12,127 bases of DNA from Syntrophomonadaceae bacterium (GTDB lineage: Bacteria; Bacillota; Syntrophomonadia; Syntrophomonadales; Syntrophomonadaceae): assembly GCA_012522705.1 (NCBI GenBank), contig JAAYJY010000041.1, positions 1 to 12,127 of the forward strand. The letters are read 5' to 3'. The notes beneath the pieces were generated by a model. The model was not told the DNA's origin. It saw nothing but the letters and a program-made list of their open reading frames with translations, and ran no database searches. This document shows, piece after piece, positions 1 to 5,986 of the stretch (position 1 is the first letter of the stretch; the number at the start of each line of letters is the position of its first letter). A program made the translations under genes and the position numbers.

Positions 1-1015
1 CCGCCATGATTCTTTTGGGCGCGTAGGGTGGCAACATGTACTGCCGCGTTGGGCTGCATGCCAGCGTAACGACACTTCAGACCAAAGAATTTCTCGCCCC
101 TAGGTCGGCCCCGAAACCAGCCTCGGTTATCATGTAATCCCCCAGTTTCAGCCCCATCTGGGTAGCCATAATGCTATTGCAGCCATGGGCAATATTCGCA
201 AACGGCCCCCCGTGTATAAAAGCCGTGGTGTTTTACAGGGTTTGAACCAGGTTGGGTTTGATGGCATCCTTCATTAAAAGGGTCATGGAACCGGCGGCCT
301 TGAGATCGCCGGCGGTTACCGGAGTCCCGTCATAACGATAGGCCACTACCATTTGGGCCGCCCGTCGTTTGAAATCCATAAGGTCGGTGGCCAGGCACAG
401 AATCGCCATAACTTCTGAAGCCACACTGATGTCAAAGCCTGACTCGCGGGGGATCCCGTCGGCTTTGCCCCCCAGTCCGATGACTATGTTGCGCAGGGCC
501 CTCTCATTCAGGTCCATCACCCGGCGCAGAACTACCTGGCGGGGGTCAATCCCCAGGGGGTTGCCCTGGTGCAGACTGTTGTCGACCATGGCTGCCAGCA
601 GGTTGTGGGCTGCGGTCACCGCATGGATATCTCCGGTAAAATGGAGGTTGATATCTTCCATCGGGACCACCTGGGCATATCCACCTCCGGCAGCTCCGCC
701 TTTTATCCCAAAGCTAGGCCCCAGCGAAGGTTCGCGCAGGGCAATTATGGCTTTCTTGCCCAAACGGTTGCGGGCCATGCCCAAACCAACCGTATTGGTG
801 GTCTTGCCTTCCCCGGCCGGGGTTGGAGTAATAGCCGTGACCAGTACCAGTTTTCCAGATGGCTTGTCCTTCAATCGCTCCCAGGTCTGCAAAGATACCT
901 TGCCTTTGTACTTGCCGTAAAGTTCGATGTCATCCGCTGCTAAACCCAAGGACTCAGCTACCTCCATAATTGGCTTCATTTTAGCACCTTGGGCTATCTC
1001 GATATCACTTCTCAT
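1..1015 (-). pseudogene. fhs: Formate-tetrahydrofolate ligase, disrupted and cut by window edge
   Basis: Fhs makes 10-formyl-THF from formate, ATP and THF in the cytoplasm, the entry to the methyl branch of the Wood-Ljungdahl pathway and to one-carbon supply. The first 260 codons are intact. They carry the P-loop TPTPAGEGKTT (residues 63-73) and the signature REPSLGPSFGIKGGAAGGG (94-112). Right after KPNLVQTL a TAA (235-233) stands where the family has Glu, which fits a GAA to TAA change. The same frame then continues as typical Fhs (TTAFIHGGPFANIAHGCNS) to GADLGA, where one base is missing near 94-96. Restoring it gives EKFFGLKCRYAGMQPNAAVH up to the window edge. Two independent lesions argue for a pseudogene. 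The ATG at 1015 follows GAGGTG at a 5-base spacing. The family is about 555 residues; roughly 335 are represented here. Identity is certain; loss of function is likely but not proven. Confidence 0.88.
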
Positions 1016-1078
1016 CTCAACACCTCATTATTATTTTGTAATTCCAGGTCGAAAATCCTCATAAATCATATAGCTAAT

Positions 1079-1106
1079 CTTATACTACCGAGTATTTTGA
1101 TGTCCA
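1079..1106 (-). promoter_or_regulatory. Candidate sigma-A promoter for fhs
   Basis: On the minus strand TGGACA (1106-1101) lies 16 bases from TATAAG (1084-1079), close to the vegetative consensus. It sits in the 135-bp gap between the spmB stop and the fhs start. This would let fhs be transcribed independently of the sporulation genes upstream. Inferred from consensus similarity alone. Confidence 0.4.
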
Positions 1107-1150
1107 GCCAATGTACTTTAAGAATAGTCTTCCCGGAAAATCCATCCCAG

Positions 1151-1687
1151 TTACTTAAAAAGCAGATTACAAATATAAATAGAAGCCAGGAGTCCGGTGA
1201 GATCTGCGCTCAAACCAGTCACGACGGCATATTTGAATCTTTTGATGCCCACCGATCCAAAATAGACGGTAAGGACAAAAAATGTGGTGTCGGTGGTGCC
1301 TTGCATGACAGATGCCATTCGCCCGATCATGGAATCCGGTCCGTATACCTTCATTAGTTCGGTCGCCAACCCCAAGGCACCGCTGCCCGACAAAGGCCTC
1401 ATGATGGCCAGCGGCAAAACATCAGGCGGGGCTCCCAGGGCGACCATCAGCGGCCGTATCAAAGAGATCAGCACATCCATGGCTCCCGACGCCCGGAAAA
1501 CTGATATCGCCACCAGCATACCCACCAGAAAGGGTATGATCCTGACAGCGGTGGTAAAACCCTCCTCCGCTCCCTCCACAAAGGCTTCATATACCGGCAC
1601 CTTTTTGATGATCCCACAGAGCGGAATAATCAGCAGCAGGAAGGGAATAGCCCATTTCGAAACGGTGCTCAGGATAACCTGCAGCAT
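1151..1687 (-). CDS. spmB: Spore maturation protein B
   Basis: SpmB is a polytopic membrane protein needed, with SpmA, for proper spore core dehydration and heat resistance. It belongs to the nucleoside-recognition (gate) domain family. The 178-residue protein matches the family length. It opens with hydrophobic segments (about 12-27 and 49-66), has the conserved stretch LAIMRPLSGSGALG (about 92-105) and the TTDTTFFVLTVYFGSVGIK-type segment, and ends in a hydrophobic helix. The ATG shares one base with the spmA TGA (TGATG), and GGAGGT lies 8 bases upstream, inside the spmA end. The pair is therefore translationally coupled and co-transcribed. Known Bacillus relatives are made in the mother cell under sigma-E. 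Recognition is confident. Confidence 0.93.
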   Translation of the reverse strand: MLQVILSTVSKWAIPFLLLIIPLCGIIKKVPVYEAFVEGAEEGFTTAVRIIPFLVGMLVAISVFRASGAMDVLISLIRPLMVALGAPPDVLPLAIMRPLSGSGALGLATELMKVYGPDSMIGRMASVMQGTTDTTFFVLTVYFGSVGIKRFKYAVVTGLSADLTGLLASIYICNLLFK

Positions 1688-2280
1688 CAGTGTTTACCTC
1701 CCCACCGGCTGTGTCTTCGGAACACGTAGTCGAGGGAAACCGCCACCGCCATGGCACAGCTGGTGGCGAAGATGCACGCCCCCACTATCTCGGTGGGATC
1801 AGCCGAACCGTAAGCCAGCCTGACCCCGATTATGGTGGCTGGAATCAGGGTGATGCAGGAGGTGTTGAGGGCCATAAATGTACACATGGCTGCGGATGCC
1901 TCCGGCTGATTATTATTGAGACGTTGTAATTCCTGCATGGCTTTCATGCCGAAAGGGGTGGCAGCGTTGCCTAAACCCAGCATATTGGCGCTCAGATTCA
2001 TTATGATGGCACCCATGGCCGGATCTCGGGAAGATACACTGGGGAACAGGCGTCGCAGCAGGGGGCTCATAAAACTTGCCAGGCCTTGAATAAGACCGGC
2101 CTTTTCGGCTATTTTCATTATACCTAGCCACATGGACATTATTCCGATCAGGTCAAAACATACCCGCACCGCACTTTGGGCGGCATCCAAGGCTGCCTCC
2201 GTAACTACTTCTATTTGTCCGTTAAATGCAGCCACAATTATCCCCGAAATTAACAGCAGCAGCCAGATTACGTTTAACAT
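1687..2280 (-). CDS. spmA: Spore maturation protein A
   Basis: SpmA is the partner of SpmB in spore core dehydration and is a membrane protein of the same nucleoside-recognition domain type. The protein has 197 residues, the normal size. It begins with a membrane segment (about 2-20) and shows the family landmarks MGAIIMNLSANMLGLGNAAT PFG (about 88-110) and NTSCITLIPATIIGVRL (about 138-154). The ATG has an excellent upstream ribosome site, GGAGGG at a 6-base spacing. In many Firmicutes spmA follows dacB (a D,D-carboxypeptidase); here dacB is absent and gerW lies upstream, across a 168-bp gap holding a hairpin and a possible sporulation promoter. Recognition is confident. Confidence 0.93.
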   Translation of the reverse strand: MLNVIWLLLLISGIIVAAFNGQIEVVTEAALDAAQSAVRVCFDLIGIMSMWLGIMKIAEKAGLIQGLASFMSPLLRRLFPSVSSRDPAMGAIIMNLSANMLGLGNAATPFGMKAMQELQRLNNNQPEASAAMCTFMALNTSCITLIPATIIGVRLAYGSADPTEIVGACIFATSCAMAVAVSLDYVFRRHSRWGGKH

Positions 2281-2321
2281 CCCACACCCTCCCCCTTGTC
2301 CCTTTAATCGACTCTCGTAGA

Positions 2322-2350
2322 AGGGTATGAGCCCCGTCCGGCAAATAGAA
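2322..2350 (-). promoter_or_regulatory. Possible sigma-E-type promoter for spmAB
   Basis: The minus strand reads TTCTATTT (2350-2343), 13 bases, then CATACCCT (2329-2322). The second element resembles the sigma-E -10 (CATACAnT); the -35 match is weak and the spacing about one base short. The position, 42 bases upstream of the spmA start and just after a hairpin, fits mother-cell expression known for spmAB in Bacillus. Low-confidence pattern match. Confidence 0.3.
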
Positions 2351-2372
2351 CAGCCCGGGCCAAGCCGGGCTG
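2351..2372 (-). terminator. Hairpin between gerW and spmA (possible weak terminator)
   Basis: CAGCCCGG and CCGGGCTG form a perfect 8-bp GC-rich stem around a 6-base loop, 76 bases after the gerW stop. On the minus strand it is followed by TTCTATTTG, a poor U-tract, so it may be a leaky terminator or a transcript-stabilising hairpin that separates the main operon from spmAB. Confidence 0.45.
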
Positions 2373-2448
2373 CTGATTCCTGTTGGGGAATGGCTATGGG
2401 TTTTTCGCAATCAAAATATTATCACTGGAGCTGGGGATGGGCTTGGTT

Positions 2449-2868
2449 TTATTGGAAAGTGTCTGTCCGGCTCTGTTCTCTTTTCTGCATGATACTCTCT
2501 ATCTTGTCAAATATCTGCGGGGCTACGTCCACTACTCTCTCTGCCAGGGGATTACCGGACACTGAAATCAAGCGCACGTCATTCATTCTGACTACCAGAA
2601 ACCCGATAGGTTTGACCGAAACCCCGGCTCCGCTGCCACCTGCAAAAGGCAGGTCCTGCGGATTGGTATTACCGGCCTCATATTCTCCCCCGCCGGCAGC
2701 AAAACCACAGGCTACCTGGGAAATAGGTATTATCACGCTGCCATCGTTGGTTTCCACTGCATCGCCAACCACGGTGGTGACGTCCACCATTTCTTTGATA
2801 CTCTGCATGGCCGTCTTCATCAGGGACTCGATCGGATGATGGGGTTGTTGTGTTTCTTGCGGATCCAT
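2449..2868 (-). CDS. gerW: GerW/YtfJ family sporulation protein
   Basis: This family is conserved in endospore formers. In Bacillus subtilis YtfJ (GerW) is needed for normal germination of spores with L-alanine, and the biochemical role is unclear. The 139-residue protein has the family pattern: an N-terminal helix (IESLMKTAMQSIKEMVDV, about 13-30), a beta-rich region with VIIPISQVACGFAAGGGEY (45-63), a Gly-rich loop AGGSGAGV (76-83) and the core PIGFLVV (87-93), then a C-terminal helix. There is no signal peptide. The start ATG directly abuts the TAA of the DUF2953 gene (TAAATG), with AGGTGG about 7 bases upstream, so the two are coupled. The ytfI-ytfJ order matches Bacillus. Recognition is confident. 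Confidence 0.92.
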   Translation of the reverse strand: MDPQETQQPHHPIESLMKTAMQSIKEMVDVTTVVGDAVETNDGSVIIPISQVACGFAAGGGEYEAGNTNPQDLPFAGGSGAGVSVKPIGFLVVRMNDVRLISVSGNPLAERVVDVAPQIFDKIESIMQKREQSRTDTFQ

Positions 2869-3519
2869 TTATTCACCACCTGACTTTAATACTAATAAGC
2901 AAGTTATTATGATTATAATTTGCGCCAATCTGATGGTGAATATGCATTTGGCCGTGCTGATGAAACCGGTACTGGAAAAACTGGGCCGGACATGGACTGC
3001 CACCCTCCCAATTTTGCAGTAAGTGCTCAGCCACCCCAGCAGTGAACCTTTAAACGCCCATGCAACACCGCTGTTAATCGCTGCCTGGCAGGCATCCCGG
3101 CCTCCGATGCTACTGGTCCATTCTAGCCCGGTTATTTCATTTAAAGTCCTGAATAAGCTGCGCAGGCTGCCGTGCCGTTGTAAAAACCGATGAACTCGTC
3201 TGGCTTGATCCAGATTCCCCTTGGCTGGTTTGGAGGGATTCTTGGGGGCAGTATGGCTGCCACGTTTTTTCTCATAGATAGCCAGCAGGCTGGACTCCAA
3301 AAGACTCAAACCGGGATCGGAAAGATCGTAACAGCGGTTGATCCGAAAAAACCGCGAGCCTATACTAACCAGGAAGCTCTGCCAGTCTTCATCGTCCTTT
3401 ATGGTCAGGGTCAACTCCGCTTTTATCCCAATAAACAGCAATGTTATGAACACTAAAAGAACAAATGCTCCAATGAACCAGATCACATGTATTCTCCCGT
3501 TTTTCCATATCATTCCCAT
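2869..3519 (-). CDS. DUF2953 membrane protein (YtfI-like)
   Basis: This is a 216-residue protein of unknown function, the usual neighbour of gerW/ytfJ in endospore formers, which suggests a sporulation role. It has an N-terminal membrane helix (about 12-33) and a basic linker (KKRG...KNPSKPAKG, 84-101). The DUF2953-like core is LEWTSSIGGRDACQAAINSG followed by VAWAFKG (132-157). A second hydrophobic stretch (about 192-210) lies at the end. The start is uncertain: ATG at 3519 or ATG at 3513, neither with a clear Shine-Dalgarno site, so translation may depend on coupling to the DUF1992 gene that stops 11 bases upstream. It directly abuts gerW. The family call rests on the core motif plus gene order. 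Confidence 0.78.
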   Translation of the reverse strand: MGMIWKNGRIHVIWFIGAFVLLVFITLLFIGIKAELTLTIKDDEDWQSFLVSIGSRFFRINRCYDLSDPGLSLLESSLLAIYEKKRGSHTAPKNPSKPAKGNLDQARRVHRFLQRHGSLRSLFRTLNEITGLEWTSSIGGRDACQAAINSGVAWAFKGSLLGWLSTYCKIGRVAVHVRPSFSSTGFISTAKCIFTIRLAQIIIIITCLLVLKSGGE

Positions 3520-3530
3520 CCATATTTTGC

Positions 3531-4100
3531 TTATTCAATGGAGCTCCGGTCCTTGGCCTTCTCTATGGCTTCTTCAATGCAGGTGATAACTTTCAGCATC
3601 TCATCGTTCACTTCGATATTGGCCCGACCCAATCGGAAGGTTGGGCAATGGATGTTATAATTCAGGATATCCTTTTTCAGTTTTTCGAATTGCTTCCTTT
3701 TTTCCAGATAAAACAATTTCTTGCGCTTGCCAAACCGGTCAACCGCAATGTCGGAATGTTTTTCCACCGCGAAATTTTGGCAATAGCGTTGGAACTGTTT
3801 CACTTCGAGATCGATCTTAACCGCAGCGGCATCGATGTCCTTGCCCAGCTGGATCCAGAAAGGGGTGAAATCGTTATTCTTCAGCATGCGATTGACCAAC
3901 CGCATCTCGGGAGGTTCGAATGGATTCTCCGACAGATCGAGGGGCTTGCCCGCCCCTTCCAGGTTGTCAAAATCTCCCCGTTCTCTGGCTTTACGTATCT
4001 GCTCCTCTACCAATTCCTCGGTACTGCTCATATACTTGGCCAATTTTCGACTCTGTTGGGCCTTTATCTTTATCTGCTCTTCCAATGACTTTTTCGTCAT
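3531..4100 (-). CDS. DUF1992 (DnaJ homologue subfamily C member 28-type) protein
   Basis: The 189-residue soluble, highly charged protein carries the DUF1992 signature: VEEQIRKARERGDFDNLEGA then GKPLDL (31-56), followed by NPFEPPEMRLVNRMLKNNDF and PFWIQLGKDI (80-89). The domain occurs in bacterial proteins and in eukaryotic DNAJC28, but there is no J-domain here, and the role in bacteria is unknown. The C-terminal half (about 95-189) is a Lys/Glu-rich helical region. The ATG overlaps the scpB stop by 4 bases (ATGA), and GGAGGAG lies 8 bases upstream, so it is co-translated with scpB. The operon position hints at a link to chromosome segregation or sporulation, but that is only context. Confidence 0.88.
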   Translation of the reverse strand: MTKKSLEEQIKIKAQQSRKLAKYMSSTEELVEEQIRKARERGDFDNLEGAGKPLDLSENPFEPPEMRLVNRMLKNNDFTPFWIQLGKDIDAAAVKIDLEVKQFQRYCQNFAVEKHSDIAVDRFGKRKKLFYLEKRKQFEKLKKDILNYNIHCPTFRLGRANIEVNDEMLKVITCIEEAIEKAKDRSSIE

Positions 4101-4624
4101 TCCAGGTTCTCCTCCCCATTTTTTGGCCGCGGTAACTCATCCAGATGGGAAAGGGAGAATACCTTGAGAAATTCATGGGTGGTGCCATATAATAGCGGCC
4201 GACCTGGAATCGGTTTGCGCCCCACCTCTTTTATCAGTCCCTTTTCCATAAGGTTGGTCAGGACCCGATCGCTTCTGACGCCGCGGATCTGCTCGATCTC
4301 CGCTTTACCGACCGGCTGCTGATAGGCTATCACCGCCAGGGTTTCCAGGGCCGCCGGCGAAAGACGGCGGCTCACCGGTTTGATCAATTGGCTTACCATC
4401 ACCGAATACTCAGCCTTGGTGGCCATGATGTAACCGTCATCCAGTTTCAATACCTGGATGCCCCGTCCGGAATCATGGTAATCCTCAATCATCTCCTGCA
4501 TTATGTGCTCCAGATCAGTTTTCCCCAGTTGGAGCAATTCCATAAGATCGCCTTCGGCAACCCTCTCTCCGCTGGCAAAAAGCAAGGCTTCGATAGCAGC
4601 CTTGATCTCAGGGCGCATCAACAT
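4097..4624 (-). CDS. scpB: Segregation and condensation protein B
   Basis: ScpB is the dimeric winged-helix partner of ScpA in the Smc-ScpAB condensin, which compacts and separates newly replicated origins. The 175 residues include the N-terminal AAIEALLFASGERV (about 9-22). The strongly conserved C-terminal block runs LSPAALETLAVIAYQQPV, then IRGVRSDRVLTNLMEKGLI, then GRKPIPGRPLLYGTT. The start is ambiguous. ATG 4624 overlaps scpA by 7 bases and has GAG only 2 bases away. ATG 4618 (third codon) overlaps the scpA TGA by one base, with better spacing to the same GAG. Translational coupling to scpA is clear either way. Recognition is certain. Confidence 0.95.
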   Translation of the reverse strand: MLMRPEIKAAIEALLFASGERVAEGDLMELLQLGKTDLEHIMQEMIEDYHDSGRGIQVLKLDDGYIMATKAEYSVMVSQLIKPVSRRLSPAALETLAVIAYQQPVGKAEIEQIRGVRSDRVLTNLMEKGLIKEVGRKPIPGRPLLYGTTHEFLKVFSLSHLDELPRPKNGEENLE

Positions 4625-5334
4625 TTCTCAATCGCCATCCTCACCGTAAGTTCAATATCACCAAACTGATCAGTCTGGATAGCCTCTACCTTCTGCATCC
4701 GGATCAATTCCAGCAAAGCCAGGAAGAAAACCATGACCTCACGGTGACTGATGGCTGCCGCCCGTATATCGCCAAAGATGACCGGACCTTCATGGGCTGC
4801 CAGCCGGTTCATGATTTCTTCCATTCTTTCGGCTATATCCAATCCTTGGGGAAGGCCAAATTCCGGTTCCTCCACGGTTGGATCTAAAAACGATTGCCAG
4901 GCTTTTAACAAGGCCTTGACACTGGCGCTGATTTCAATATCAAAGGCCTCGGTCTGACCGTAGCGGAAAAACAGGCGTCGGCTATCATCATTATAACGCT
5001 CCGCCAGGCACTCCCCCAGTTTTTTGTACTGCTTGTAGGCGAGTATCCGGTTCACCAGTTCCTCGCGGGGATCCTCAGCATCATCGGGGCTCCCCTCATC
5101 ATCGAAAACCGGCAGAAGCATTTTGGATTTAAGGTTGAGCAGATAAGAGGCCATGGTCAAGAAGTCCCCCATGTTATCCAGATCTACATCGCCTACCTTA
5201 TCGATGTAGACCATGTATTGATCGGTTATCCGGGCTATGGGGATGTCATAGATATCTATCTCTTCCCTCTCCAGCAGGTACAGCAGGAGATCCAGCGGGC
5301 CGTAGAACTTATCCAGGTTGACCAGGTAACTCAT
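4618..5334 (-). CDS. scpA: Segregation and condensation protein A (kleisin)
   Basis: ScpA is the kleisin that bridges the Smc heads and binds ScpB in the bacterial condensin. The 238-residue protein has the N-terminal signature FYGPLDLLLYLLEREEIDIY (10-29) and IPIARITDQY, the MASYLLNLKSKMLLP helix (about 61-75), an acidic linker (DDEGSPDDAEDPREE) and a C-terminal winged helix ending LELIRMQKVEAIQTDQFGDI. The ATG follows AAGGA at a 9-base spacing. The gene lies 28 bases after the M50 protease stop and overlaps scpB. Length and domain order are normal. Recognition is certain. Confidence 0.95.
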   Translation of the reverse strand: MSYLVNLDKFYGPLDLLLYLLEREEIDIYDIPIARITDQYMVYIDKVGDVDLDNMGDFLTMASYLLNLKSKMLLPVFDDEGSPDDAEDPREELVNRILAYKQYKKLGECLAERYNDDSRRLFFRYGQTEAFDIEISASVKALLKAWQSFLDPTVEEPEFGLPQGLDIAERMEEIMNRLAAHEGPVIFGDIRAAAISHREVMVFFLALLELIRMQKVEAIQTDQFGDIELTVRMAIEKC

Positions 5335-5362
5335 TCTTGTATGTCCTTATCAGGTTCCTTAT

Positions 5363-5986
5363 TTATAGCGCTACCACCAGGTTGAGAATGCCATATAAAA
5401 AGTTTACCAGGGGCCAAAGGATCTTGCCCACCGCATTGGTCACGATCAACAGCAGCAGTATCAGGGGACCGTACTGTTCCAGGGAATACAACCAGTTAGC
5501 TCCGGCATCGGGCAGAATGCCAGCCAATATCTTGGAGCCGTCCAGAGGCGGCACCGGTAACAGATTGAAGGCTGCCAATATCAGGTTTATATAAATAAGA
5601 GGTATGAACAGCGGTATTATTATGGCTGCCCAGATGGCATCCTGATAGGGTATCAACATTTTAAGAGCTGCCATGCTAAGCAGGGCTATAATCAAATTCA
5701 TACCCGGGCCGGCCAGGGAAACCAGCATCATCCCTGTCTTCTGGCTGATGTTTTGAAAATTGTACGGATTCACCTGGACTGGTTTAGCCCATCCGAATTT
5801 GAATACCATCAGCATCAAAAAACCCAGCCAATCGATATGGGGCAGCGGGTTAAGGGTCAGACGCCCCTGCCGGGCTGGGGTGGAATCACCCAATCGGTGG
5901 GCTACCAGGCCGTGGGCGAACTCATGGAAGGTCAGGCCGACCAGGATGGCCGGCAGCCATACGAGTGTATCAATCAACCATTCCAT
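5363..5986 (-). CDS. Site-2 protease-type M50 membrane metalloprotease
   Basis: This is a 207-residue integral-membrane zinc protease of the compact M50 class (YwhC-like), a family that cleaves within the membrane; the substrate is unknown. The zinc motif HEFAH is at 21-25 in the first membrane helix. The second metal-ligand motif NLLPVPPLDG is at 141-150, with the Asp as likely ligand. LAGPGMNLIIALL (91-103) marks a further helix, and four to five hydrophobic segments are visible. The ATG has GGGGAG 8 bases upstream. It overlaps the 3' end of the preceding fusion gene by 17 bases, and scpA follows after 28 bases. Firmicutes often keep this protease next to scpA. All key residues are present. 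Confidence 0.92.
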   Translation of the reverse strand: MEWLIDTLVWLPAILVGLTFHEFAHGLVAHRLGDSTPARQGRLTLNPLPHIDWLGFLMLMVFKFGWAKPVQVNPYNFQNISQKTGMMLVSLAGPGMNLIIALLSMAALKMLIPYQDAIWAAIIIPLFIPLIYINLILAAFNLLPVPPLDGSKILAGILPDAGANWLYSLEQYGPLILLLLIVTNAVGKILWPLVNFLYGILNLVVAL

